In this document: positions 24,784 to 32,727 of the stretch, piece after piece
Position numbering within the stretch: the stretch's first letter is position 1
Layout: each line of letters starts with the position of its first letter
From: Planctomycetota bacterium
GTDB taxonomy: Bacteria > Planctomycetota > Phycisphaerae > WQYP01
Reading direction: 5' to 3'
Length of the DNA stretch: 40,706 nt
Assembly: GCA_021798635.1 (NCBI GenBank)
Contig: JAJZGH010000006.1
Span: 1-40,706, forward strand
Made by a program: the position numbers and the translations under genes
The notes under the pieces: generated by a model
The model's database searches: none
Seen by the model: only the letters and a program-made list of their open reading frames with translations
What the model was told of the DNA's origin: nothing

Positions 24784-26092
24784 CCAAGCCCGGTTCAGCC
24801 AAGCCCGGTTCGCTTACGCCCTTGGCTTCACCCGTTAAAATCGTCGCATGAAGGTCCACTTCCCGGCGTGCGTAAACGCGGCCGGACCAGACGCTGCCAC
24901 CGCGGATATAATAATCCCACATGCTCGCTGCGAGCACGCCGATGCAGAAGAGCATTCCCAGCGGCATAAACAGCGGCGATCCGGGCTTTTGGCAGGTGAT
25001 ACGGCGCAGCCGTTCAAAATGGGCAAAAAACAGGATATTAACCAGCAAAGCCAGCATCAGCGCCACCGCCCATGCCGGCACCGGCGCTAACACAATCGCC
25101 ATGATCGCCAAAATTAAATACACGGGTACCAACACGCCCCCCAGCATAATCACCAGTGTCGTGAGGAATGCAATGATCGGGTTGCAGCGCAAACCGGCAT
25201 AAGCATTTTTTTTCAGTCCGCAAAACGTATCCCTTAAACCTTCATACATGCGGCCGCTTAACAATTCGCGCGTGCCGACGGTAAACACCGTAAGTCCCTT
25301 CGCCCGTGCCTGTGTTCCCAACGCCAGATCTTCCACCAATTGCCGGTGAATAGCCGCATGACCTCCTATGGAGTTATAAGCACGTGTGCGAAACAGCATA
25401 TAAGCACCACCGGTCAAAGGTGACGGATTTTGCGGATCATTGGATTTGTAAAGCGGTGCCAGGGTCAATAGTGCATGCTGGGCCATGAGCATGACCGATT
25501 GCTCAATCAACCCCCCGGTTTCCATCCGCGGCAGTAAACTCAGCAGGTCAATATTGCGATGATGCTGAAGCTGGACCATTTTTCGCAGGGATTGTGGATG
25601 ATGCCGGATATCGGAATCGGTAAACAGCACCAGTTCTCCATCAATCTCATCCACCGCCTGTTGAATGGCCCAGACCTTACCGCCCCAGTCCTTCGGGGGG
25701 CTTTGATGATGATGAAGCACCCGCAAATGCGGGTAACGGGCCGCAAGTTCGCGGCAGATAGCTGCGGTATTATCCGTGGATTGGTCGTCCACAAATATGA
25801 CCTGGTAATCGGGATAATCCAGTTCGCACAAAGAACTTAGTGTGTCGCGCAAAACGTGGCCCTCATTGCGGCCCGGAGCGATAATCGTCACTTTCGGCCA
25901 CACGCTGGGATCACCTCTGTACTCCGCCGGTGCGTCATCGGGCGCGACCAGTGAATTAAACGCGTCCGGGGAAGTATCGGTATCGCAATTAAAGCGGGTC
26001 ATCGTGCGCATAGCCTTGGAATAACTTACGCGCGCCCAAATACCCACCAGCGCCGCCAGCCATATACACAATATCCACGCTATCATCTGCAT
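24749..26092 (-). CDS. HpnB-like family 2 glycosyltransferase
   Basis: 447 residues. One N-terminal helix (MIAWILCIWLAALVGIW), a cytoplasmic GT-A domain (VTIIAPGRNE, VIFVDDQSTDNT, LFTDSDI as the DxD motif, and LVEDLALG), then about four C-terminal helices. The order and the late WSGRVY motif resemble the hopene-associated HpnB and related carotenoid-type GT2 enzymes. The acceptor is unknown; a lipid is plausible. The start at 26092 has AAAGG about 6 bases upstream; the longer frame from 26173 adds basic, Arg-rich sequence before the first helix. The C-terminus carries a 5-residue tandem (EPGLA twice) encoded by a 15-bp repeat and overlaps the MDR gene. It follows mlaF by 86 bases, probably in one operon. 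Confidence 0.83.
   Translation of the reverse strand: MQMIAWILCIWLAALVGIWARVSYSKAMRTMTRFNCDTDTSPDAFNSLVAPDDAPAEYRGDPSVWPKVTIIAPGRNEGHVLRDTLSSLCELDYPDYQVIFVDDQSTDNTAAICRELAARYPHLRVLHHHQSPPKDWGGKVWAIQQAVDEIDGELVLFTDSDIRHHPQSLRKMVQLQHHRNIDLLSLLPRMETGGLIEQSVMLMAQHALLTLAPLYKSNDPQNPSPLTGGAYMLFRTRAYNSIGGHAAIHRQLVEDLALGTQARAKGLTVFTVGTRELLSGRMYEGLRDTFCGLKKNAYAGLRCNPIIAFLTTLVIMLGGVLVPVYLILAIMAIVLAPVPAWAVALMLALLVNILFFAHFERLRRITCQKPGSPLFMPLGMLFCIGVLAASMWDYYIRGGSVWSGRVYARREVDLHATILTGEAKGVSEPGLAEPGLATPQHSAELSP
24782..24811 (-). repeat. 15-bp exact tandem repeat at the end of the glycosyltransferase gene
   Basis: AGCCAAGCCCGGTTC occurs twice in a row and encodes EPGLA twice on the minus strand. It starts inside the stop codon of the convergent MDR gene. 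Confidence 0.85.
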
Positions 26093-26178
26093 GCATGCCT
26101 TTCTTATAGAATTTCGTCTTCCGCCATCCTGTACGCAGCGGCCGAAGCATCGGATGAAATCCCGCAGGAGCAACGCGA

Positions 26179-26973
26179 TTAAAGCCGATCTAAGGCGTCC
26201 AACTCCGCCACACTGGCCCGGCCCTGAATGAATCTCTGCACTTCCGGGTCAGGGCAATTACGAATCTCATCCGCCGTACCGCGATATACAATTTTCCCGT
26301 GCAGCAGCATGACAATATGATCGGCTACCTTAAAGGCGCTGGCCATATCATGGGTAACAACAATCCCGGTAACTTTGAACTGTTTCTGCAGCTTCAGGAT
26401 CAATTCATTGATGACATCTGAACGAATGGGATCCAATCCGGTGGTGGGTTCATCGTACAGCAGGACTTCCGGATTCATGGACATCGCCCGCGCTAACGCC
26501 ACACGTTTGCGCTGGCCGCCGGAAAGATCTCCGGGCATTTTTCTTTCGCTGCCGGCCAAGCCGACGATGGAGAGTTTTTCGTGAATGGTTTCGGTGATCT
26601 GTAATTCAGTAAAGCCCCCTTCCTGGCGCAGTGGAAAGGCAATATTTTCTCCCACATCCATGGAATCAAACAGGGCACTTTGCTGGAACAAAAATCCAAA
26701 TCGCCTGCGAATAGGCTCGAATTCTTTTTCCGGCAGATTGTCAATTCGCTGCCCATGAAAATAGACTTTTCCGGAGTCAGGCCTAAGCAATCCGACAATA
26801 TGTTTCAGCAGCACGGATTTGCCCGTGCCGGACGGCCCGATGACCACGGTCGTCCGATCGGCCGGGACATCAAGGTCCAGTCCGTTAAGTACCACCAGCG
26901 ATCCGAATCGTTTATGGACATTCTCAAAACGAATCACGGGTCCATCAGGGGAATTCTCGGAAGTTATGGGCAT
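26179..26973 (-). CDS. MlaF-like ABC transporter ATPase
   Basis: 264 residues. Walker A GPSGTGKS, Q-loop FLFQQSALFDSM, signature LSGGQRKRVALARA, Walker B VLLYDEPTTGLDP and the switch His in VVTHDM are complete. Together with the neighbouring permease it forms an MlaEF/TGD-type complex that moves phospholipids between membranes. The start at 26973 leaves an 11-base gap after the mlaE stop; a longer GTG start at 27012 would overlap mlaE and adds non-conserved residues. No MCE (MlaD) gene is next to it. Confidence 0.92.
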   Translation of the reverse strand: MPITSENSPDGPVIRFENVHKRFGSLVVLNGLDLDVPADRTTVVIGPSGTGKSVLLKHIVGLLRPDSGKVYFHGQRIDNLPEKEFEPIRRRFGFLFQQSALFDSMDVGENIAFPLRQEGGFTELQITETIHEKLSIVGLAGSERKMPGDLSGGQRKRVALARAMSMNPEVLLYDEPTTGLDPIRSDVINELILKLQKQFKVTGIVVTHDMASAFKVADHIVMLLHGKIVYRGTADEIRNCPDPEVQRFIQGRASVAELDALDRL

Positions 26974-26984
26974 AAGCAATAAAC

Positions 26985-27845
26985 TCACAGGATGCTGGGT
27001 TGGTTGGGCCACAGCATGATATAAATATTATTAAGCATGACCGCAAGAATGAAATTGGCCAGCAGAATGACACAGAATCCGGCGACAAAGCCCTCCGTGC
27101 ACGCCCGGCCCACACCGCGGGCACCGTTACCGCAACGGAATCCCTTGTAACAGGCAATTGTGGATATGACCAGACCAAAGAAAAAAGCCTTGATAAGTCC
27201 GACAAGAACTGTGAACATATCCATCCCCGTCTGTGCATAATGCCAGAACGGATAATTCCGCACGCCTTCGACTCCCACGCAAATAAGCCAGCCGCCCAAA
27301 ATCCCGATTGAATCACTAAATACGGTCAGCACCGGAGTCATAATAATGCACGCCAGCACCCGCGGCACCACCAGTGTCCGCACCGGGTCTGCCGCCATAA
27401 CGCGCAGGGCGTCAATTTGTTCCGTTACGCGCATGGTTCCCAGCTCTGCAGTCATGGATCCGCCCAAGCGGCCCGCGAGCATCACGGCCGTAAGCACCGG
27501 CCCGATTTGCTTGACCACGCTGATAACAATAACCGAGCCAACACGATTGCCCGCACCGATAGCCTTGAATTGCGGATAGGCCTCCACCGCCAGGACCGCT
27601 CCGATAAAGCCGCCGCCCAGCATAACCACCGGAATCGACAGCGTTCCCATTTCATACATCTGTATAAACAGCTCGCGGATCGTGCGGCGGTTCAAGCCGG
27701 TAAATATGCCGTAAATAATCGAGAAAAGGAAACATCCAAAGTCGCCCATGATCTGAACGGCATTGACCGTCCATCCACCGATGACCGCTAAAAAGCCGGT
27801 GATCGGATTGGTAACTCGCCGGCGCGAGGTCTGATTTTGTTCCAT
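26985..27845 (-). CDS. MlaE-like ABC permease
   Basis: 286 residues, about six membrane helices. The family segment GGGFIGAVLAVEAYPQF, then GPVLTAVMLAGRLGGSM and AELGTMRVTEQIDAL, are diagnostic of MlaE/TGD1-type permeases. It works with the MlaF-like ATPase to transport lipids across the inner membrane. The start at 27845 (MEQNQTSRRR) was chosen over a GTG at 27950 whose extra 35 residues are not helix-forming and which lacks a Shine-Dalgarno. First gene of the mlaE-mlaF-glycosyltransferase group; divergent from the methyltransferase. Confidence 0.9.
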   Translation of the reverse strand: MEQNQTSRRRVTNPITGFLAVIGGWTVNAVQIMGDFGCFLFSIIYGIFTGLNRRTIRELFIQMYEMGTLSIPVVMLGGGFIGAVLAVEAYPQFKAIGAGNRVGSVIVISVVKQIGPVLTAVMLAGRLGGSMTAELGTMRVTEQIDALRVMAADPVRTLVVPRVLACIIMTPVLTVFSDSIGILGGWLICVGVEGVRNYPFWHYAQTGMDMFTVLVGLIKAFFFGLVISTIACYKGFRCGNGARGVGRACTEGFVAGFCVILLANFILAVMLNNIYIMLWPNQPSIL

Positions 27846-28054
27846 CGTAAGTATCTCTAAAAGCCCATAATCCCAGTCGCGCTTCCGCCACGGACGCTCA
27901 TCCGTCTGGGTATTGTATACGTGCAGGGGCCGGACAGGGTAATGGTTCACTTAAATTATTGGTAACACTCCACGGCAACAGAAACACTATGAAGGTATGC
28001 TGCGGTGGATATCGGCCAGCGGACAGCCTCTGCTGGTCGGTCTGCTGGTCGGCA

Positions 28055-28083
28055 TTATCAAATATATCCGTCACGGATACAAT
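28055..28083 (+). promoter_or_regulatory. Promoter that supports a leaderless methyltransferase mRNA
   Basis: TTATCA (28055-28060, 4/6 match) is separated by 17 bases from TACAAT (28078-28083, 5/6 match). The ATG at 28093 begins 10 bases after the -10 box, so the transcript would start at or within a few bases of the start codon. Confidence 0.4.
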
Positions 28084-28092
28084 GGTCCCGCG

Positions 28093-28830
28093 ATGGATCA
28101 GTTACAGCATATAACGCGGTGGAAAACGGAAATGGTTGCAACCGCGGCTAAGCCGTACCGGGCGGCCGGGCGTTTCGCCTGGCACTTTGCGCGTGGCAAA
28201 CTCGGTGGTGATCCGGCTTTTTTCGGATTGTTACAGAACGGGCTGATACCTGCGAAATCACGCATCCTGGATTTAGGTTGCGGGCAGGGGTTGCTGGCGG
28301 CGTGGTTGGCGGCGGCTGACGTTGTATCCTCCGCCGGTAACTGGCCGCAGGAATTTCCGCCGGCTCCCCAAGTCGCTACCTACCGCGGAATTGAGCTTAT
28401 GCCGCGGGATGTGCAGCGGGCCGATGCCGTTTTGGGCAATGGCGTATCGGTTGAGCAGGGCGATATTCGCACGGCCGACTTCGCCAGCGCGGACTTGGTA
28501 GTGATTTTGGATGTGTTGCATTATATGCCGCTTTCAGCGCAGGACGACGTTCTTAACCGCGTGCGCCGGGCACTGGAGCCTGCGGGCACATTGCTCCTGC
28601 GCATCGGCGATTCCGCCGGCGGTTGGCCATTTCACCTTAGTAATTACGTAGACTCCGTCGTCGCTATCGCCCGCGGTCACAAACCGGGGCGCTTACATTG
28701 CCGAACGCTAAGTCAATGGAAAAGCGATCTGGAAAATCTGGGATTTGCCGTAACTACTATTCCGATGAGCCAGGGCACCCCCTTCGCCAACGTGCTTCTT
28801 TCAGGAAAAATCGGCGGCGCGGCGGTGTAA
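28093..28830 (+). CDS. Class I SAM-dependent methyltransferase
   Basis: 245 residues. SAM-binding motif I is RILDLGCGQGLLAAWLA (about 57-73), an acidic residue follows in YRGIELMPRDV, and the post-I region reads ADLVVILDVLHYM. This is a small-molecule type enzyme. Its N-terminal wording (FAWHFARGKLGGDPAFFGLL) reminds me of methyltransferases in polyene-pigment clusters, but nothing else from such a cluster is here. The start at 28093 was chosen over 27997 because a promoter (28055-28083) lies between them and no Shine-Dalgarno precedes either. Divergent from mlaE. Confidence 0.82.
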   Translation: MDQLQHITRWKTEMVATAAKPYRAAGRFAWHFARGKLGGDPAFFGLLQNGLIPAKSRILDLGCGQGLLAAWLAAADVVSSAGNWPQEFPPAPQVATYRGIELMPRDVQRADAVLGNGVSVEQGDIRTADFASADLVVILDVLHYMPLSAQDDVLNRVRRALEPAGTLLLRIGDSAGGWPFHLSNYVDSVVAIARGHKPGRLHCRTLSQWKSDLENLGFAVTTIPMSQGTPFANVLLSGKIGGAAV

Positions 28831-28858
28831 CGATTTCCTCTTTTCGAGAGAATTTCGA

Positions 28859-28886
28859 TTGCTTTCCATTCCCTCAGGGGTAAAAT
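28859..28886 (+). promoter_or_regulatory. Possible promoter for the large zinc-ribbon protein gene
   Basis: TTGCTT (28859-28864) and TAAAAT (28881-28886) are 16 bases apart, about 90 bases before the chosen start at 28978. The match is moderate. Confidence 0.3.
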
Positions 28887-28977
28887 TCATTCATATTTAA
28901 GTCTTGTAGCAGCCCTGAAAGTCTGAAAGACCGCAATGCCATCAGCGGAACCGATGAATCAGGAAAAAGGACGAGCG

Positions 28978-31900
28978 ATGGTCGTTCCATCTACCGAGAT
29001 ATGTGACCACTGCGGCCACGTTATCCGTGATTCAGAAACGGCCATGGTGTGGCACGAAAAGGTGGTCTGCGCCACTTGTTATATCCGACTTGATCACGAA
29101 GCCCGCGTGCAAGCTTGGAAACATAGGCGCTTTATGGGTGTCATTGCTTTGTGCGCTTCCGTAGTCGGATTGATTGCAGGTGCACTGATCTTCCGCACGC
29201 CATCTGCCCCGAAACCGCCGACAGTTTCCTCCAAGCCACTGCCGGTTCCGGTTAAGATAATTGCACTTGCCCCCGCGGCGGTGCCAAAGGCTCCGGCTGG
29301 ACGGCCACCCTCGGCGAAGGCGACCCCGCAAATAGCTGGTAAAATAGCGGAGAAATCAGCAACATTGCGCGTTAAGCCATTATCTGTTCCTGCAGTGCTG
29401 AACAAGGGTAAACCTGCGGTAACAACCCCACACGCTGCTGCCCATGTTGCCGACACCGCCCGAATTTCCTTGCCCGCAAAGCCAGGTAGTCTCCATACGA
29501 CAATCGCGGTGAAACAAATTGTAAGCCTCGCAGGATGGAATAACTTATTGAATCCCCTGGCTGCCGATTGGGTGCCGGGTAGCGGCAGGAATCTGTTTCT
29601 TCTGGCGCGCGGAGGACGGGCGCTGGACAAAATAGACACGCATCAGCGACGGATCAAACCGTTCCTTTACTTTCCAAATCGCCACGGGGAATATCTTTTC
29701 CGCGGAACACACGGTCATCTTTATGTATGGTCGCAGCCGGTTGCCGGCCCCAAACAGTCGGAAGTCGAAATCATAAGAATTAACCCGAAAACACGGGGCC
29801 GCCGGATCATCGCCACGATTGCGTCCCAATCCTACCTCGGTCTGTCGTGCGGCGGCATGGCTGAAACATCAGACCGGACGTTATACGTAGCTGTGAATCA
29901 GCCCTTCGGTCTTCCCTTTTCTCACGGTAGCCCTGGCAAGGTCATCGCGGTACCACCTGGTTTAAGCCCCGTCGTTGTCGCCCGATTCAAAGCTCATCAG
30001 GTTGGCGATTTGTGTGCCGCCGACGGTGCGGTAATTGCGGTGACCTTCCAGTCCAGTTGGCCCGGTCACTTCTATGGCTGCAATGCCATCATCAAAGTTG
30101 GAACACACATTCCACTGCAAACCGTTGCCAGGTTTAACGCTGCCGGTCAGTCTGAACATCGGCTTCCGCATGGTGGCCGAATTAGAACGGGTGGGATAAT
30201 ACCGGGACAGCTTTCCCTTCCCATTCAAAAAACTCCTGGCAATTACCTCTATGGTCTATCCAGCCAATACAAGAAAACAAACGGATTGGCCAACTGGGTA
30301 TTTCGCATATCCAGGAAAAGCGGTCATGTTAAAATACTTGCGAACTTTATTACCCCCAAGCGGCGGGTAATTATTGGATTTGCCGCCGAACCGGACGGCA
30401 ACGTGTTCGTCACAGCAAACGGCGGCCCGTTCGGATTCGGCCGGCTCATGCTGCTTAAACCGGGCCATCAATTAAAGCCGTTGGTTGAATTCTCAGGCCA
30501 GACGGGTATCTACCCGCAAGGTCCCCTTTTCCCGCTTTCGGGCAGTGTTGTCGGATTTAATGCGGCCAGCGGGCCCATGGGCCATGGAACTGTGTTTTTC
30601 GCATCGCGCTCGGGCGCGGTAACCGCGAAGTCTTTACCGTCACGTGTCTCATTGGCCTTTCCGTCGCTGCACCCGGGGATTCTCGCGGGCCGCCCGGGCC
30701 ATTTCTATGTTTCAGCTGCCAACCGCTCCTTGTATGAGGTCAAAATCAATTCCTCAAAACTTGCGGCTCCGGCGCGATTGGCCGCAGTCCGTAACCCAGT
30801 TGTCGAGCCGCAGCATCGGTTGGCAACCGCCCCGGGCCGCAAGCACCATTCCGTGACGGCCGGCCCTCCCCCCGGATTCGGCGTCCGTATAGTGAACCTT
30901 GTCAACTTCAAGAAAGGCGGCTTTGCGCCAGATTTCAACAGAAAAGCAGTAACCACCGGAGGGGACGTCTACTATCAAGCCAGTGATAAAGGAGCCTACG
31001 AAGCACAGCCGGATTCAGTTTTAGTAAAGGTAAATCTCCGCACCGGGGCCAATCACGCGATAGTTAGCCTGGGAAAAAGTGATAGCTTTGGAACGCAGAT
31101 CGTTATGGCAACGCGGCATTTGTATGCCTTCGTCCATCGTGCCCACCGCACCGGCCAAAATCAACTCAGCCTTTCAACCTTTTTACTCCGCGTAAATATT
31201 GGCACGGGCAATCGTCGCACCATTGTCCTAACTCACAGGCCCAATAGTTCTTTTGAACTTTTCCCATCGTATCGGGGTGTCGTGAATCCCGGTGACGGAA
31301 CACTGTACATCTCCAGCAATGAGCCGCCCCCGTATACCAGCACGTATCACATACGCCGAGGCGAGGTGATCGCCATTCCCCGCCTTGGGAAGCCGCGCGT
31401 CCTGTACCAACGGATATTAATGGGGCAAGCCACAATCGGGGCATTACATTCCTTTGGAAACGCCGTCGTGGGCACAACCTCTTCGGATGGGAATGACGGT
31501 GGGGGAGATATTTTCATTGTCGGAATACACACGCCATTTGCTGTATTAAGATCCTTCCGGAGCCGCGACTGGTCCCGCAAAAACTATCCGAAACCGGGAA
31601 TATTGCCACGGCGGGTGCCGCTGCCCGGCAAGCTGTCCCGGCAGGGGCTGGTCGTGAAATCGCCTCCGGGCGGGACGGTGGCGCGGGCGTATGGATTAAT
31701 GCAGCTTTCGACAAAAAATCACAGGACACGTGCCTGGGCGTTCGAATGTTCCTCCGCCGGCAAAAGAATCAGAATTATTGCTTGCTTCGGCGGCCAATAT
31801 GGCCCGGTGCCCACATCGTTCGGTGTGGAACCCAACGGCACCATGGTATTTACAAATAGTGCCGGCCGATACGGATTTGGCCAACTTCTGGCCGTGGGGC

Positions 31901-32337
31901 CAGATGAAAAACGGAAGGTGCTGTTTAATTTTTCGCCACGATACGGGGTATTCCCACGCAACACGCTGGTCACGCTAAGGGACGGAATCTTGGGATGGAC
32001 TACCGGCGGCGGAGTGAACGGACGCGCCGGTTGCTTCTTCGTGCCCGGCAACGGAAGTCCGGTGAGAATTGCGCCATCGCCCCGGATTTTTGAATTGTTT
32101 CAGTCGCTGAATAGGCACGCATTCATACCGCTGGCCGGGAACAATCTGCTGGTGATGGTACGAAACGCCGGTGCCTTTCGAGCGGGTAATGCCGCGGAAA
32201 TTGAGATTCATCCAACACTTTCACCGCCGGAGAACCGTTCCGATTGGCCGCAGGCCGTGCCGGTCGGGCATCCGGCAGGTAAGAGAAAATCAGCAGCGGC
32301 TGTTGGAACCAAGGCAACCGGCATATCTTCCAAGTGA
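28978..32337 (+). CDS. Large anchored protein: zinc ribbon, membrane helix, Pro/Ala linker, beta-repeat exterior
   Basis: 1119 residues. Order: zinc ribbon with CDHC (C9, C12) and CATC (C31, C34); one membrane helix at about 52-72; a Lys/Pro/Ala-rich linker to about 180; then roughly 900 residues of beta-rich sequence. That exterior has a twofold internal duplication: FAAEPDGNVFVTANGGPFGF (about 30379) aligns with FGVEPNGTMVFTNSAGRYGF (about 31825), offset by about 480 residues. The repeats recall GloVer-type tandem repeats or a beta-propeller (GGGDIFIVG, GTVFFASRSG). The start at 28978 has AAAAAGGA 6 bases upstream; the frame is open to 28936. The cytoplasmic ribbon may contact another protein and the exterior may bind a ligand; both are inference. 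Confidence 0.82.
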   Translation: MVVPSTEICDHCGHVIRDSETAMVWHEKVVCATCYIRLDHEARVQAWKHRRFMGVIALCASVVGLIAGALIFRTPSAPKPPTVSSKPLPVPVKIIALAPAAVPKAPAGRPPSAKATPQIAGKIAEKSATLRVKPLSVPAVLNKGKPAVTTPHAAAHVADTARISLPAKPGSLHTTIAVKQIVSLAGWNNLLNPLAADWVPGSGRNLFLLARGGRALDKIDTHQRRIKPFLYFPNRHGEYLFRGTHGHLYVWSQPVAGPKQSEVEIIRINPKTRGRRIIATIASQSYLGLSCGGMAETSDRTLYVAVNQPFGLPFSHGSPGKVIAVPPGLSPVVVARFKAHQVGDLCAADGAVIAVTFQSSWPGHFYGCNAIIKVGTHIPLQTVARFNAAGQSEHRLPHGGRIRTGGIIPGQLSLPIQKTPGNYLYGLSSQYKKTNGLANWVFRISRKSGHVKILANFITPKRRVIIGFAAEPDGNVFVTANGGPFGFGRLMLLKPGHQLKPLVEFSGQTGIYPQGPLFPLSGSVVGFNAASGPMGHGTVFFASRSGAVTAKSLPSRVSLAFPSLHPGILAGRPGHFYVSAANRSLYEVKINSSKLAAPARLAAVRNPVVEPQHRLATAPGRKHHSVTAGPPPGFGVRIVNLVNFKKGGFAPDFNRKAVTTGGDVYYQASDKGAYEAQPDSVLVKVNLRTGANHAIVSLGKSDSFGTQIVMATRHLYAFVHRAHRTGQNQLSLSTFLLRVNIGTGNRRTIVLTHRPNSSFELFPSYRGVVNPGDGTLYISSNEPPPYTSTYHIRRGEVIAIPRLGKPRVLYQRILMGQATIGALHSFGNAVVGTTSSDGNDGGGDIFIVGIHTPFAVLRSFRSRDWSRKNYPKPGILPRRVPLPGKLSRQGLVVKSPPGGTVARAYGLMQLSTKNHRTRAWAFECSSAGKRIRIIACFGGQYGPVPTSFGVEPNGTMVFTNSAGRYGFGQLLAVGPDEKRKVLFNFSPRYGVFPRNTLVTLRDGILGWTTGGGVNGRAGCFFVPGNGSPVRIAPSPRIFELFQSLNRHAFIPLAGNNLLVMVRNAGAFRAGNAAEIEIHPTLSPPENRSDWPQAVPVGHPAGKRKSAAAVGTKATGISSK

Positions 32338-32347
32338 AAGCTCCATA

Positions 32348-32364
32348 GGAGCCTATCCAAGTAA
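32348..32364 (+). repeat. 17-bp dispersed repeat, copy 3 (two mismatches)
   Basis: GGAGCCTATCCAAGTAA, against GGAGCCTGTCCGAGTAA at 9175 and 3611 (minus). It lies 10 bases after the stop of the large protein gene. Confidence 0.55.
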
Positions 32365-32417
32365 TCGCCCGGTTGCGGCAGCGTGATTTTTGTTTCTCTT
32401 GGCGGAGCATCGCATCA

Positions 32418-32489
32418 GAGCACCGCGATGCTAACCCGGTGGTTGGCTGGTGGCAGTGGATCAACCACCGGATTAATCATCCGGTGCTC
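32418..32489. repeat. REPIN-like inverted doublet, family B
   Basis: Two 28-base arms (32418-32445 and 32462-32489) are inverted copies of each other: the outer GAGCACCG and the inner CCGGTGGTTG are shared, the middle varies (21 of 28 match). The right arm is itself a perfect hairpin (CACCGGAT-TAATC-ATCCGGTG). The spacer is 16 bases. This is the structure expected of a REPIN. Confidence 0.65.
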
Positions 32490-32603
32490 AAAAGTCGCGA
32501 CGATGCGATACTTCATCACGATGGTACCCCAGGGAACTGCGCCTACGATGCAGCTTGCCACGCGATTTCTCCTCCTCCTTACTTGACAGTTACTTTCCTG
32601 TTA

Positions 32604-32632
32604 TTGGCATTGCCGCACCGGGCGCGTAAACT
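32604..32632 (+). promoter_or_regulatory. Candidate ilvD promoter and structured leader
   Basis: TTGGCA (32604-32609, 5/6) and TAAACT (32627-32632, 4/6) are 17 bases apart. In the leader CTTCG (32646-32650) can pair with CGAAG (32658-32662), followed by GGTTTT; alternatively CCGAA (32657-32661) pairs with TTCGG (32676-32680). The two are mutually exclusive. Confidence 0.35.
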
Positions 32633-32727
32633 ATATCCCCTTGAGCTTCGACCGGCCCGAAGGGTTTTATGCGGGTTCGGTCATAACTGTGTTGGCTCAT
32701 CGGATATTTTGCGCAGGAGTATTTTGA

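Larger units (their letters stand above)
32338..32727. other. 390-base gap upstream of ilvD: repeats and leader
   Basis: The first half is repeat sequence (17-bp repeat copy and the inverted doublet at 32418-32489). The second half holds a promoter candidate (32604-32632) and a short leader with two alternative hairpins. No gene seen. Confidence 0.55.
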
